A stretch of DNA of 64,000 bases, from NCBI GenBank assembly GCA_913057515.1, contig CAJXOJ010000002.1:1-64000 (forward strand), in the 5' to 3' direction. This DNA is from an uncultured Cycloclasticus sp. (GTDB lineage: Bacteria > Pseudomonadota > Gammaproteobacteria > Methylococcales > Cycloclasticaceae). Positions 1 through 11,559 of this stretch are shown here, in pieces (position 1 is the stretch's first letter; each line of letters starts with the position of its first letter). A program made the translations under genes and the position numbers. The notes beneath the pieces are model-generated. The model saw nothing but the letters and a program-made list of their open reading frames with translations. It ran no database searches and was not told where the DNA came from.

Positions 1-1303
1 AGCTAGCTTGTTCTTGACGGGTATTCAAATCCATTTTTCCGGCGAAGCTTAGTAGTGCGCCTTCCATTGGGTCGCCTTCAACAACCCAAATTCCGTTGTG
101 TTCGCGCAGCGCGGCATCATTGCAGAGTATTGAGGCGCGGGCCAACTCTTCCAGCACGGCATGTTCCGCTGGAGACACATAAGCGTCCTCCAGCATGAGT
201 GAACCTTTGGGTTCATAGCCACTACCCTCTAGGGTAAAAAGATGGCGGTGAGTGAGCACAGAGGAAACCATCATTTCATTTCGAGTTAGGGTGCCGGTTT
301 TATCTGTGCAGATAACCGATACCGATCCTAGCGTTTCTATGGCAGGCAAGCGTCGTACGATGGCATTACGCTGAGCCATGGCTTGTACACCAATGGCCAA
401 GGTAATGGTGAGTACCGCTGGTAGGCCCTCAGGAATCGCCGCCACAGACAACCCCACCACAGCCATGAATATCTCAGTGAAATCGTAATGTGCAACAAAG
501 TAGCCAAATGCCAGTAAGATCACAGCGATGAAAAGAATCAAGATGGTCAGCCATTTGGCAAACACATTCATCTGTGTCACTAACGGTGTCGTTAGTGTTT
601 CGATTTGCGATAGAAGTCCGCTGATTCGACCGATCTCAGTACCTGAACCTGTCGCCACGACCACCCCTTTGCCTTGACCACTGGTGACGAGGGTGCCAGA
701 GTAAGCCATACAGCTACGATCTCCTAAGGCAGAGCCTTCAGTAACCGCTTTAGTGTGCTTATCCACCGGCACAGATTCACCGGTTAAAATTGCTTCCTGC
801 ACAGTTAGGCCATGTGTGGTAATCAATCGAAGGTCAGCAGGGACTTTATCACCAGCCTCCAATATGACAATATCGCCGGGAACCAATTGCTCACCATCAA
901 CATTAGCACGCTCTCCAGCACGAATTACATTGGCTTGAGGCGCTAGCATATGGCGGATTGCATCCATAGCCTGTTCTGCTTTTCCTTCTTGCATAAAGCC
1001 GATAATGGCGTTAACAATGACTACCGTCAAAATAACCCCGGTATCGGCCCAATGACCTAGAAGTGCAGTAATCAAAGCAGCGCCGAGCAGTACATAGATA
1101 AGGATGTTATGAAAATGCAGAAAAAAGCGTATCAATGGGTTACGACGGGGTGTCTGTGGCAGTCGGTTTGGGCCATGAACTGAAAAACGAGTTTCAGCTT
1201 CGGTTTGAGTTAAACCATTTTGTGAGGAGCTTAAGTTCTCCAATATAAGATCGGAAGAAATTCCATGCCAATTAGCCTTTGACGTTGTACCTGTCTTTTT
1301 CAT
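1..1303 (-). CDS. Cation-transporting P-type ATPase (P2A Ca2+/cation type), truncated by the window start (C-terminal part missing)
   Basis: Open minus-strand frame from ATG at 1303 to the window edge. Contains the ICTDKTGTLTRNEM phosphorylation motif, LTGESVPVDKH and PEGLPAVLTITLA, plus an N-terminal cation ATPase domain. Confidence 0.93.
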   Translation of the reverse strand, partial: MKKTGTTSKANWHGISSDLILENLSSSQNGLTQTEAETRFSVHGPNRLPQTPRRNPLIRFFLHFHNILIYVLLGAALITALLGHWADTGVILTVVIVNAIIGFMQEGKAEQAMDAIRHMLAPQANVIRAGERANVDGEQLVPGDIVILEAGDKVPADLRLITTHGLTVQEAILTGESVPVDKHTKAVTEGSALGDRSCMAYSGTLVTSGQGKGVVVATGSGTEIGRISGLLSQIETLTTPLVTQMNVFAKWLTILILFIAVILLAFGYFVAHYDFTEIFMAVVGLSVAAIPEGLPAVLTITLAIGVQAMAQRNAIVRRLPAIETLGSVSVICTDKTGTLTRNEMMVSSVLTHRHLFTLEGSGYEPKGSLMLEDAYVSPAEHAVLEELARASILCNDAALREHNGIWVVEGDPMEGALLSFAGKMDLNTRQEQAS

Positions 1304-2005
1304 ATTTCCCCATTGTTAGTGAATAAAAAAATCTTAACTTTGGTAAATACCTTAACTATCATCTTAGCAGATCTTGTTTAAGCTGTTCATTGGAAAAGAC
1401 CAGCTACGGTAAGTGGGAGTGATCACCAGAGTTTAATATTAATAAGCTTTTTAGTCTTCCAGTTGGGTTCGTTATTATTTCAATTTATTTTATTTTGCTC
1501 TTGAGACAGCGCCGCTATATTATTTTGAATTTGAGGTTTCTAAAACTAAGCTACATGGAAAGTTAAACTAATGAAAATACTGGGTGTAGCGAATATAATT
1601 TTTATATTTTCGTTTATGTTTGAGGGCATATCGAAACGTTGCTGACTGTGCTAGCTAACTTAAACCTATGTCCATAAGCGTTTATCTTGCAAGACGATTC
1701 AATACTGTTGACTATGACAGCTTGCTTCTTGAGCTACGTTTACGACATTTACATTATTATCTTTACTCGGAGGCGGAAGTTATTAAAGTAAATATTGCTG
1801 TAGCGAAGCGCACTTTTACTTTTGAGCCTTTTAAGATTAGTCCTCGAGTTGAGACGCTTTCGAGCGAATAAAGAAATCGATAAACCTAAAAATAGATTAA
1901 CTTGAACAATAATTTCTCTTTTGTGGCTTTTGCTTGCGTCAACTTTTTTGACAGTGATGCGCTAGGAGCGCAAGTAGAAAATAGCTTTGATGATGTGAAG
2001 GTGAG

Positions 2006-2653
2006 TTAAATAGGGAAGTTATCTTTTCCTTTTAGTTTGTCGAACAAAACTTCGGCTTCGATTAGGTCCTCGTTGCAGTTGATGTTAAAGAAAGGGTCAA
2101 TGCTTTGCTCACTAAAGTCTGGGTGAGATACCTTGTAATGAGATGTCCATAGGTCAATTTTACGAATATCTTGCTCGGTTAAGGCGATGCGTAAATCTGA
2201 GAGCAGCTTAACCGGCCATAAGCCAATAACTGGGTGTGTGCGTTTATTGGAAGCGGCACACGCTATAGTTGAGTGATTATCTTGTATTGATTGATATAAG
2301 CTTGCAACTAAATTTTTTGGGAGAAAAGGGGTGTCTACAGGAACACTGGCAATCCACTGGGTTTCAGGTTGATGTTGCTGTACCCACTCCATTGACGCTA
2401 AAAGCCCTGCTAAGGGGCCAAGAAAGCCCTCTAATGAGTCTTTTATAATTGGTAATTGGTAAGAAGAAAGTTGCTCGTTATGACTATTGCTACTAATTAT
2501 GACACTGCTGCACTGGGGTGAAAAGCTATCCAGTACGTGTTCAAAAAGAGGTTTGTTAGCGAGCTGTAAGAAGCTTTTGTCTCTATTGCCCATTCTTCTT
2601 GACAGCCCACCCGATAGAATGACGCCGACTATCTCTGTTGAGTTATTAAACAT
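2006..2653 (-). CDS. mobA: Molybdenum cofactor guanylyltransferase MobA
   Basis: N-terminal ILSGGLSRRMGNRDKSFL matches the MobA nucleotidyltransferase motif. It abuts a molybdenum formate dehydrogenase gene. Confidence 0.9.
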   Translation of the reverse strand: MFNNSTEIVGVILSGGLSRRMGNRDKSFLQLANKPLFEHVLDSFSPQCSSVIISSNSHNEQLSSYQLPIIKDSLEGFLGPLAGLLASMEWVQQHQPETQWIASVPVDTPFLPKNLVASLYQSIQDNHSTIACAASNKRTHPVIGLWPVKLLSDLRIALTEQDIRKIDLWTSHYKVSHPDFSEQSIDPFFNINCNEDLIEAEVLFDKLKGKDNFPI

Positions 2654-5367
2654 TAAACTGTGGTTATTTTTACCGCTGAGTATTTGAATTCTGGAATTTT
2701 CGCAAGAGGGTCGAGGTCGTCGCTGGTAAGTAGGTTTGCAGCTGCCTCAACGTAAGCAAATGGGATGAAAATGAGCCCTGCTTGAACTTTGTTATCGACA
2801 CGAACTTTTATTTGGACAGACCCTCGACGGCTCGATATACAAACGAGGTCCCCCGCTTTTACGTTAAGTGCTGCGCAATCGAGGTGACTCATTTGAACAA
2901 AAGCTTCTGGTTCAAGGGCATTGAGTTGTTTGCTACGTCGCGTCATGGAGCCCGTATGCCAATGTTCTAGCAGCCGCCCCGTTGTGAGGATGAAGTCGTA
3001 CTCTTTGTCTAATGGGTCATTAGGCGGTAAAAAGCTGGATGGAATAAACTGTCCACGGCCATCTTCTGTAGGGAAGCCATGAGCAAAAACAATGTCTTGA
3101 CCAGCCTCGTCAGGGGCTGAGCAAGGGTACGTAACGGAGTGCTCTTTATCAAGCCTTTGCCAGCTAATATTGGCTAAGGAGGGCATGGCTAACTGCATTT
3201 CTTGGTAAATATCTTCAGGTGATTTATAGGGCCAATTAAAGCCCAAGCGTTGCGCGATCTGATGGGTGATCCACCAATCTGGTTTTGCCTGACCTGGCGG
3301 CTCAACTGCTTTGCGTCCCATTTGTACTTGCCTGTTTGTGTTGGTCACCGTGCCATTTTTTTCTAGCCAAGTGGTCGCTGGTAAAACAACATCAGCAAAC
3401 ATCGCTGTTTCTGTTAGAAAAATATCTTGTACAACGAAGTGATCTAATTTTGCTAGGGCCGTTCGAGCATGGTTTAAATTAGGATCAGACATGGCAGGGT
3501 TTTCACCCATGACATACATAGATTTAATCGTGTCGTTATGAATGGCATGCATGATTTCAATCACGGTTAAACCAGTTTGCTCATTTAGCGAGGTGTCCCA
3601 TAGGGATTCAAAAAAGGCTTTAGCTTCAGGATCGCTTATGTCTTTATAATCAGGATAAAACATTGGAACTAAGGCGGCGTCGGATGCGCCTTGCACATTA
3701 TTTTGGCCACGTAATGGGTGTAATCCTGTACCGGGCTTTCCAATATGGCCACACATTAAGGCTAACGAAATAAGGCAGCGTGCATTGTCTGTTCCATGTG
3801 TATGTTGCGAGATGCCCATGCCCCAAAAAATAATGGCAGATTTCGCGGTCGCGTATTTTCTTGCCACGGTTTTAATGGTTTCAGCATCAATGCCACAGAT
3901 GCTCTGCATTTTTTCAGGCGAGAAGCTTTGAAGGTGTGTCGTTAATTGTGCAAAACCAGATGTGTATTGTTCTATGTAATCTGGTTTGTAAAGTTGTTCA
4001 TTAACAATCACGTGCATGATGGCGTTAAGTAATGCCACATCTGTGCCTGGTGTAAATTGCAGCATATGCGTGGCTTGCTGTTTTAAGGCAAGGGCTCTAG
4101 GGTCCATAACAATAAGCTCAGCGCCTAGTTGTGTGGCTTGTTTGAAAAAGGTTGCTGCAACGGGGTGGTTTTCACTTGGGTTAGCGCCAATGACGATAAT
4201 CAAATCACTGTCTTTAACGGCCATAAATGGCGCGGTTACGGCGCCTGAGCCAATGGTTTCTAGCAGAGCAGTTACGGAGGAGGCATGGCATAACCGCGTA
4301 CAATGATCAACGTTGTTGGTGCCAAAGCCAGCACGTATCAACTTTTGGAAAATATAGGCTTCCTCATTAGAGCACTTCGCTGAGCCAAAACCAGCAAGAG
4401 AGTCTGAGCCGTTTTGTTTTTTGCTTGCCGAAAAGCCACTGGCGGCAACATCGAGAGCTTCTGCCCAACTGGCTTTTCTAAAGTGCGTGTAGGGGTTGGC
4501 TGGGTCAATATTAATGCCTTTTTCCATACCCTTTATTCTAATTAAAGGTTCGGTAAGACGCTGATCAGAGGAAATATAATCATAGCCATAGCGGCCTTTA
4601 ACGCATAAACGCCCTTGATTAGCTGGGCCATTGGCGCCGTCAACTGAGCTGACTTTATTGTTTTTAATATTCAGTTTAACTTGGCAACCAACACCACAAT
4701 ACGGGCAGATGGACTGAACCTGCTTGTCCACTTCGTTAACCTTAGGGGTGGCAGGTAAAAGTGCATGAGTGGGGCAGGCCTGAACGCATTCGCCACAGGC
4801 TACGCAGGTTGACTCGCCCATCGGGTCATCGAAATCAAAGGTTATTTTCTCATGCTGGCCGCGTTCGGCAAGTCCGATAACGTTATTAACTTGAACTTCT
4901 TGACAGGCGCGAACACACAAGCTGCAACGAATGCAAGCATCAGCGCGTACAGATATTGCTGGGTGAGAAAGGTCGCTAGGCGGAGGACTATTTTTGGGAA
5001 AGCGCGAAGGTGCAAGCTGCATTGATTGTGCTAAATTATCGAAATCTGAACCCGAAAGCGTTTCCTGGTTTAGATCAGTGCTTAATAACTCCATCACCAT
5101 TTGCCGAGCCGATTTGGCGCGCTCACTTTGTGTATGAATAACCATGTTATCAGCGGGGTATCTACAGCACGAGGCGGCGAGCGTACGTTCACCATCAATT
5201 TCAACCATGCAGGTTCGGCAGTTACCATCAGATCGATAACCCGGTTTGTCGTTAAAGCATAAATGCGGGATAGTGTTGCCGTGCCTTTTGGCTACTTGCC
5301 AAATGGTCTCGTCTGAATCAGTAGAGACGTTTTTCCCATCGATTATAAATGAAATAGAGTCGCTCAT
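2653..5367 (-). CDS. fdsA: NAD-dependent formate dehydrogenase, alpha (molybdopterin) subunit
   Basis: 904 aa. N-terminal 2Fe-2S region, 4Fe-4S ferredoxin motifs (CIRCSLCVRACQ, CVACGECVQACPTHAL), CPYCGVGCQ, then an FdhF-type molybdopterin oxidoreductase domain. Confidence 0.92.
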   Translation of the reverse strand: MSDSISFIIDGKNVSTDSDETIWQVAKRHGNTIPHLCFNDKPGYRSDGNCRTCMVEIDGERTLAASCCRYPADNMVIHTQSERAKSARQMVMELLSTDLNQETLSGSDFDNLAQSMQLAPSRFPKNSPPPSDLSHPAISVRADACIRCSLCVRACQEVQVNNVIGLAERGQHEKITFDFDDPMGESTCVACGECVQACPTHALLPATPKVNEVDKQVQSICPYCGVGCQVKLNIKNNKVSSVDGANGPANQGRLCVKGRYGYDYISSDQRLTEPLIRIKGMEKGINIDPANPYTHFRKASWAEALDVAASGFSASKKQNGSDSLAGFGSAKCSNEEAYIFQKLIRAGFGTNNVDHCTRLCHASSVTALLETIGSGAVTAPFMAVKDSDLIIVIGANPSENHPVAATFFKQATQLGAELIVMDPRALALKQQATHMLQFTPGTDVALLNAIMHVIVNEQLYKPDYIEQYTSGFAQLTTHLQSFSPEKMQSICGIDAETIKTVARKYATAKSAIIFWGMGISQHTHGTDNARCLISLALMCGHIGKPGTGLHPLRGQNNVQGASDAALVPMFYPDYKDISDPEAKAFFESLWDTSLNEQTGLTVIEIMHAIHNDTIKSMYVMGENPAMSDPNLNHARTALAKLDHFVVQDIFLTETAMFADVVLPATTWLEKNGTVTNTNRQVQMGRKAVEPPGQAKPDWWITHQIAQRLGFNWPYKSPEDIYQEMQLAMPSLANISWQRLDKEHSVTYPCSAPDEAGQDIVFAHGFPTEDGRGQFIPSSFLPPNDPLDKEYDFILTTGRLLEHWHTGSMTRRSKQLNALEPEAFVQMSHLDCAALNVKAGDLVCISSRRGSVQIKVRVDNKVQAGLIFIPFAYVEAAANLLTSDDLDPLAKIPEFKYSAVKITTV

Positions 5368-7059
5368 TTAAACGTCCTCAGCAAAGTATTTAATAGCGCT
5401 AAGAATTGGGTTCGGGGCAGCTTGACCTAAGCCGCAGATTGAAGCATCAGCCATGGTTGTGCATAATTCTTTTAATAATGGCTTATTCCACTGTTGCTCT
5501 GATAGCAGTGAGCTAGCTTTCTCGCAGCCGACTCTACAAGGGGTACACTGACCGCAACTTTCATCGCTAAAGAACGCTAATAGATTTTGGCTAGTTGCCT
5601 TGATACTATCTTTATCCGATAAAATGATGATGGCATGTGAACCAATAAAACAGCCGTGTTCAGTCAAACTGCCAAAATCAAGTGGTATCTGGTCTAAGGA
5701 CGCGGGTAGTATGCCGCCAGATGCGCCGCCAGGAAGGTAGGCTTTGAACGAATGACCTGCAAGCATACCACCTGCTAAATCAATTAATTCGCGCACATGG
5801 CTACCTGCAGGGGCAACAATAACACCCGGTTTATTTACCCGACCTGAAACCGAGAATGAGCGAAGCCCACTAGCCCCGTTCTTTCCTTGCTTCGCAAAAT
5901 GTTCACCGCCATTTTTTAAGATGCTGGGTATCCAGTAGAGGGTTTCAACGTTTTGTACTAAGGTCGGTTGACCAAATAATCCTTGATGAGCAACATACGG
6001 AGGACGCTGACGAGGAATGCCACGCTTGCCTTCAATCGATTCAATCATCGCTGATTCTTCGCCACAAATATACGCGCCAGCGCCACGCCTTATGTCGACA
6101 TAACCGTCTTTAATTATTTTATGATCGATAAGGTGTTGAATTTCATCATGTAACAGTTGGTTAATCGCCGCGTATTCATCTCGTAAATAAATATAAATTT
6201 TATCAGCCTCAATAAGGCGAGCGGCGATGAGCATCCCTTCTAAAAATTGATGAGGCTTGGTCGATAAGTAATGCCGATCTTTGAAGGTACCAGGTTCACC
6301 TTCATCCGCATTGACACAAAAATACCTAGGTGATGGTTCAGCTTTTACAATACGTAATTTGTTAGCGGTGGGAAAACCTGCGCCTCCCATTCCTTTTAAA
6401 TTGCTTTTTTCAAGTTCTTTAAGAACGTCGTCTACGCTTAATGTTTGTTTGTTGAGCGAGGCGAGTAATTGATAGCCGTTTGCATCTAGATACTGCTCGT
6501 AACTTTGGTATGTGGGCAAAATAGCCTGGGTATGTTTGTTCTTTGCGGTATTAAGTAATGAGGCGGCGCTGACCTTGCCAAGGTAGTTTTTGCCAACGGC
6601 TGCAGCAGGTGCTTGCTGACATAAACCCATGCAAGGAGCGGCTGTGATTCGAATAGAGCTTGGGCTTTTTTCGACGAGTTCATTGATTAGGTCGTCAGCG
6701 CCAGCCATACAGCAACTTAATGAGTTGCAGACACGAATAGTTAACGGAGGCGGTGCTATGTCGTTTTCTTTAACGACATCAAAATGGTGATAAAAAGTGG
6801 CGACTTCATAGGCCTCGGCTTGCGATAATTTAAGAGTATCGGCTAAGGCCATTAAATGACGGCTGCTGATATGAGACCATTTATCCTGAATAAGATGCAA
6901 GTATTCAATAAGTAGTTCTTTTCGCAGCGGCTTGTCAGTCAATAACTCGCTTATATCCTGCTGGGCACCTGCATCAAGTTGACGACCTTTTTGAGTAAAC
7001 CTGCCTTTGCGTTTCTTTTTACTGCCGGGCCTGACTAAAGGCGAGGATTTATGTGGCAT
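5368..7059 (-). CDS. fdsB: NAD-dependent formate dehydrogenase, fused NuoE-like (gamma) and NuoF-like (beta) subunit
   Basis: NuoE-like 2Fe-2S domain (CNSLSCCMAG...CMGLCQQAP) followed by NuoF-like GMGGAGFPTANK, DEGEPGTFKDRH, GAGAYICGEESAMIESIEGKRG and ESCGQCTPCRVGC. The ORF is open to 7116, but that ATG lies inside a terminator-like hairpin, so ATG at 7059 (MPHKSS) is preferred. Confidence 0.88.
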   Translation of the reverse strand: MPHKSSPLVRPGSKKKRKGRFTQKGRQLDAGAQQDISELLTDKPLRKELLIEYLHLIQDKWSHISSRHLMALADTLKLSQAEAYEVATFYHHFDVVKENDIAPPPLTIRVCNSLSCCMAGADDLINELVEKSPSSIRITAAPCMGLCQQAPAAAVGKNYLGKVSAASLLNTAKNKHTQAILPTYQSYEQYLDANGYQLLASLNKQTLSVDDVLKELEKSNLKGMGGAGFPTANKLRIVKAEPSPRYFCVNADEGEPGTFKDRHYLSTKPHQFLEGMLIAARLIEADKIYIYLRDEYAAINQLLHDEIQHLIDHKIIKDGYVDIRRGAGAYICGEESAMIESIEGKRGIPRQRPPYVAHQGLFGQPTLVQNVETLYWIPSILKNGGEHFAKQGKNGASGLRSFSVSGRVNKPGVIVAPAGSHVRELIDLAGGMLAGHSFKAYLPGGASGGILPASLDQIPLDFGSLTEHGCFIGSHAIIILSDKDSIKATSQNLLAFFSDESCGQCTPCRVGCEKASSLLSEQQWNKPLLKELCTTMADASICGLGQAAPNPILSAIKYFAEDV

Positions 7060-7102
7060 AAACGAGTTAGAGTTTTGTTGTTGCAAAGAGAACAAAGGTA
7101 AC

Positions 7103-7138
7103 ACAAAAAAGGCCATACGTAAGCATGGCCTTTTTTGT
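7103..7138 (-). terminator. Rho-independent terminator downstream of pckA (potentially bidirectional)
   Basis: ACAAAAAAGGCCAT / ATGGCCTTTTTTGT perfect inverted repeat with loop acgtaagc, just after the pckA stop codon. Confidence 0.8.
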
Positions 7139-7159
7139 TAAAACAAGCATTTAACGATA

Positions 7160-8764
7160 TTATTTTAGCTGCGGTCCGGCAGCAACAAGTGATTTGCCTT
7201 CTTCGTTATCGGTGTACTTTTCGAAATTAAGTTCAAACAAGTGAGCCAGCTCATGAGCACGTTTGGTCCAGTCTGCTTCATCTTCATAAGTGTTACGTGG
7301 ATCAAGTATTTCAGTTTTAACGCCGGCTAGTGAAGTAGGTATTTCTAAATTAAAATACGGAATATGAGTTGTTTCTGCTTCTTCGATTGAGCCATCAAGG
7401 ATGGCATTAATAATACCGCGTGTATCTTTGATAGAAATACGTTTACCTGTGCCATTCCAGCCAGTATTAACCAGATAAGCCTCGGCATTGACCGCTTCCA
7501 TACGCTTCACTAACTCTTGTGCATATTTAGTGGGGTGTAATGATAAAAAGGCTGCTCCAAAGGCTGCTGAGAAGGTTGGAGTTGGCTCTGTGATGCCTCG
7601 CTCAGTACCGGCAAGTTTTGCGGTAAAGCCAGACAAAAAGTAATATTTTGTTTGTTCTGCCGTTAATTTTGAAACCGGTGGGGTGACGCCAAACGCATCG
7701 GCTGTTAAAAAGATGACTTTTTTAGCATGACCGCCTTTTGAAATGGGTTTAACAATGTTTTCGATGTGATCTATCGGGTAGGAAACTCGAGTGTTTTCAG
7801 TTTTTGAATTGTCATCAAATTGAATAACGTTATCATCAGATAGAGTGACATTTTCAAGCAAGGCATCACGACGAATCGCCCCATAAATTTCAGGCTCATC
7901 TTCGGCGCTTAAATTAATAACTTTAGCATAGCAACCGCCTTCAAAATTAAAGACACCGTCATCGTCCCAACCATGTTCATCATCACCGATCAGTTGGCGA
8001 TCTTTGTCGGTTGATAAGGTTGTTTTACCCGTGCCTGATAAGCCAAAGAAAATCGCCACGTCTCCTTCTTTACCAACGTTAGCAGAGCAATGCATTGAAG
8101 CCATGCCGCGAAGTGGTAGCAGGTAGTTCATCATGCTGAACATGCCTTTTTTCATTTCGCCGCCGTACCAAGTACCGCCAATCAGTTGTACTTTTTCAGT
8201 GAGGTTAAAGGCAATGAAGTTTTCTGAATTAAGGCCGTGGCTCTTCCAATCAGGGTCATTTGCTTTAGCGCCATTTAAGACGACAAAATCGGGTTCAAAG
8301 TTTTCTAGCTCTTGTTCGGTAGGGCGAATAAACATGTTTTTTACAAAGTGAGCTTGCCATGCAACTTCTACGATAAAACGGACGGCTAAGCGAGAGTCTT
8401 TGTTAGCACCGCAAAATGTATCGACAACGAATAAACGTTGGCCAGATAATTGCTCGGTAACGATTTTTTTCAGGCTGCCCCAATTCTCTTCTGACAGCGG
8501 CTTATTATCATTTTTACCCTGAGTTGACCACCAAACGGTGTCACGAGACACATCATCCATCACGATGAATTTGTCTTTAGGAGAACGACCGGTAAAAACA
8601 CCAGTATCAACAGCCACAGCGCCCAGATTGGTGACAGTTCCTTTTTCATACCCAGTCAAGTCTTCACGAGTTTCTTCTTTAAATAAAAGGTCGAATGATG
8701 GGTTGTGGATTATTTCACTGACATTGCTAATGCCATATTGGGTTAGGTCAATGGTGTTAGACAT
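7160..8764 (-). CDS. pckA: Phosphoenolpyruvate carboxykinase (ATP)
   Basis: 534 aa; [25 protein letters not shown] (kinase-1a), LIGDDEHGW. Confidence 0.96.
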   Translation of the reverse strand: MSNTIDLTQYGISNVSEIIHNPSFDLLFKEETREDLTGYEKGTVTNLGAVAVDTGVFTGRSPKDKFIVMDDVSRDTVWWSTQGKNDNKPLSEENWGSLKKIVTEQLSGQRLFVVDTFCGANKDSRLAVRFIVEVAWQAHFVKNMFIRPTEQELENFEPDFVVLNGAKANDPDWKSHGLNSENFIAFNLTEKVQLIGGTWYGGEMKKGMFSMMNYLLPLRGMASMHCSANVGKEGDVAIFFGLSGTGKTTLSTDKDRQLIGDDEHGWDDDGVFNFEGGCYAKVINLSAEDEPEIYGAIRRDALLENVTLSDDNVIQFDDNSKTENTRVSYPIDHIENIVKPISKGGHAKKVIFLTADAFGVTPPVSKLTAEQTKYYFLSGFTAKLAGTERGITEPTPTFSAAFGAAFLSLHPTKYAQELVKRMEAVNAEAYLVNTGWNGTGKRISIKDTRGIINAILDGSIEEAETTHIPYFNLEIPTSLAGVKTEILDPRNTYEDEADWTKRAHELAHLFELNFEKYTDNEEGKSLVAAGPQLK

Positions 8765-8784
8765 TGTTTGTTGCTCCGGTAATA

Positions 8785-9567
8785 TTAAGTTAATTTGTTA
8801 TTTTCAACCACGGCGTATGCGGAATGGTTGTGTATTGATTCAAAGTTCTCAGCTTCAAGAGTATAGGCTAAAATTCGAGTGTCGTTATTAAGCGCGTTGG
8901 CAACATCTCTCACGACGTCTTCAACAAACTTAGGGTTGTCATAGGCTAGTTCAGTAACGTACTTTTCGTCTGGCCTCTTTAATAAACTAAACAGCTCGCT
9001 AGAGGCTTGTTTTTCAACCAGTTGGATAATATCTTCAGCGCAAATATCATTATTAATGGCTGCGCTAACGGTGATATGTGAGCGTTGGTTATGAGCCCCG
9101 TATTCAGAAATTTTCTTAGAACAAGGGCATAAGCTGGTGACGGGAATAACAACAGTAAGATTAATCTTTGTTTCAGACGGAGACCATTCGCCTTCTAGTT
9201 TTATTTGATAATCCAGTAAGCTCTTTACGCCGCTGACAGGCGCTGACTTGTTAACAAAGTATAAAAAGTCCAGTGTTATGTAACCCTTATCTGCTTCTAG
9301 CAGATGGGTCATTTTCTTTAATAATGCTGGGAACTCTTTGATAGAGAATTGTTGCCAGTCTTCATTTAACAAGGCCACGAAACGTGACATGTGCGTGCCT
9401 TTTTGATGATGCGGTAAATTAACGGCCATCTTAAAGGTGCCAACAGTTGCTTGTTGCCGACCTTCTTTATCTATGAAGACAAAAGGGTGACGAATATCTT
9501 TGATACCTACTTTGTTGATCGCTATGTTTCTAGCGTCGGGGTGATTTTGTACGTCTTCGATGGTCAT
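8785..9567 (-). CDS. folE2: GTP cyclohydrolase FolE2 (type IB)
   Basis: [11 protein letters not shown] and [22 protein letters not shown] motifs typical of the FolE2 family. Confidence 0.93.
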   Translation of the reverse strand: MTIEDVQNHPDARNIAINKVGIKDIRHPFVFIDKEGRQQATVGTFKMAVNLPHHQKGTHMSRFVALLNEDWQQFSIKEFPALLKKMTHLLEADKGYITLDFLYFVNKSAPVSGVKSLLDYQIKLEGEWSPSETKINLTVVIPVTSLCPCSKKISEYGAHNQRSHITVSAAINNDICAEDIIQLVEKQASSELFSLLKRPDEKYVTELAYDNPKFVEDVVRDVANALNNDTRILAYTLEAENFESIHNHSAYAVVENNKLT

Positions 9568-9605
9568 ATTTATCCAAATGCAATGGGTTATATCAAATTA
9601 ATGGT

Positions 9606-11465
9606 TTATTTAAGGTATTGAATTATGGTGCTTTTTATACCAACAACATCAAGCCCAGCTTCTTCCAATAGTTCTTCTCTTGAGCCATGTTCAAGGTTAC
9701 GGTCGGGTAGGCCAATATTGACGACGCGTACGTCAATGGAAGATTCATTAATAAACTCATTAATGGCACTTCCGGCGCCTCCCTTTACAACATTGTCTTC
9801 AAGAGTGAACAAGGTCTCGTGGGTGCTAGCGACATCTTTAATTATGTTGCCATCAAGTGGTTTTACAAAACGCATATTGATGACGGTGGCATTCAATTCT
9901 TTAGCGACTTCGACAGCTGCAGTGACAGTTGAACCAAAAGCGAGTAGCGCGATATCTTGACCTTCAAGAACCTTAAGGGCTTGACCAATTTCAATACACT
10001 CCAGGGTATTGTTGATGGTAACACCTGGGCCTTTACCACGTGGGTAACGAACGGCAACAGGGCCAGTGTAATGAATGCCGGTTGTTAGCATTTGGCGACA
10101 TTCATTTTCATCGGCCGGCGCCATAATGACCATATTAGGTAAGCAACGTAAATAGCTAAAATCATAAGAGCCAGCGTGAGTGGGGCCATCTGGGCCAACT
10201 AAGCCCGCACGGTCTATCGCAAAAAGCACGGGTAAATTTTGTAAGGCAACGTCATGAATAAGCTGGTCATAGCCACGTTGTAAAAATGTGGAGTAGATAG
10301 CGACCACGGGTCTTAAGCCTTCGCATGCCATTCCAGCTGCTAGGGTAACGGCATGCTGCTCGGCTATTCCAACATCAAAATAACGATCTGGGTGCTCTTG
10401 CTCAAACTGAACCAGGCCAGAGCCTTCACGCATAGCAGGGGTGATGCCAACCACTTTCTTGTTATCGTTAGCAATATCACATAGCCATTGCCCGAACACG
10501 TCTGTATAAGTTGGCGAACTCGGTGCTTTTTTCGGCAACTCTTCTCTTTGCGGGTCGAAGGTTGAAACACCATGATAAGCTATTGGGTCAGCCTCAGCAG
10601 GCAAGTAACCTTTACCTTTTTGTGTCACCACATGGAGAAATTGCGGGCCTTGTAAGTCTTTTAAATTAGACAGTGTTTGAATGAGCGTCGGTAAATCATG
10701 GCCATCAATAGGACCGATATAGTTAAAGCCCATTTCTTCAAATAAAGTACCAGGGATGATCATACCTTTGACATGCTCTTCAGTCCGTCTTGCCAGTTCC
10801 CAAACGCTGGGCATGTTAGACATGACTTTTTTGCTGCCTTTTTTAACGGTAGTGTAAAATTTGCCGGATAAAATTTTTGCGAGATAGTTTTTCATTGCCC
10901 CTACATTAGGGGAAATAGACATATCGTTGTCGTTTAAAATAACCAGCACGTTTGCGTCTAATGCACCCGCATGATTTAGTGCCTCGAAAGCCATTCCGCC
11001 CGTTATACCGCCATCACCAATAATGGCAACTGTACGTTTTTCATCATCATTGATAGCTGCAGCAATGGCCATCCCTAAAGCGGCACTGATCGAAGTGCTT
11101 GAGTGACCAACGCCAAAGGCATCGTATTCACTTTCTGCGCGAGTAACAAAGGGAGCGATGCCGTCTTTTTGACGAATAGTGGAAATGCTGTCTTTTCGCC
11201 CAGTTAGAATTTTATGTGGGTAAGCTTGGTGGCCTACATCCCAAATAAGTTTATCATTAGGCGTTTCAAAAACATAATGTAACGCAATTGTTAATTCAAT
11301 GGCTCCAAGCCCTGCAGACAGGTGGCCGCCAGATTTACTGACCGATGATATTAAAAATTCACGTAATTCATGTGACAGGCTGATGAGCTCATCTTCATTT
11401 AGCTTACGTAGGTCGCTAGGAAGGTTTACTTTATCAAGAGTGGGATGTTTTGCCGTCAGTGTCAC
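9606..11465 (-). CDS. dxs: 1-deoxy-D-xylulose-5-phosphate synthase
   Basis: 619 aa; [57 protein letters not shown]. Confidence 0.96.
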   Translation of the reverse strand: MTLTAKHPTLDKVNLPSDLRKLNEDELISLSHELREFLISSVSKSGGHLSAGLGAIELTIALHYVFETPNDKLIWDVGHQAYPHKILTGRKDSISTIRQKDGIAPFVTRAESEYDAFGVGHSSTSISAALGMAIAAAINDDEKRTVAIIGDGGITGGMAFEALNHAGALDANVLVILNDNDMSISPNVGAMKNYLAKILSGKFYTTVKKGSKKVMSNMPSVWELARRTEEHVKGMIIPGTLFEEMGFNYIGPIDGHDLPTLIQTLSNLKDLQGPQFLHVVTQKGKGYLPAEADPIAYHGVSTFDPQREELPKKAPSSPTYTDVFGQWLCDIANDNKKVVGITPAMREGSGLVQFEQEHPDRYFDVGIAEQHAVTLAAGMACEGLRPVVAIYSTFLQRGYDQLIHDVALQNLPVLFAIDRAGLVGPDGPTHAGSYDFSYLRCLPNMVIMAPADENECRQMLTTGIHYTGPVAVRYPRGKGPGVTINNTLECIEIGQALKVLEGQDIALLAFGSTVTAAVEVAKELNATVINMRFVKPLDGNIIKDVASTHETLFTLEDNVVKGGAGSAINEFINESSIDVRVVNIGLPDRNLEHGSREELLEEAGLDVVGIKSTIIQYLK

Positions 11466-11559
11466 GTAATATTCATAATACGTTGGATTAAGGGTGCGTA
11501 TTATCGTTTGCTAGCAAAGACTATGCAAGTGAATACTAATGGTTAAGAGGGCTTCGTTA

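Noticed and set aside
753-938. 61-aa ORF on the plus strand inside the P-type ATPase gene
   Set aside because: Antisense to the ATPase actuator/phosphorylation region; spurious.
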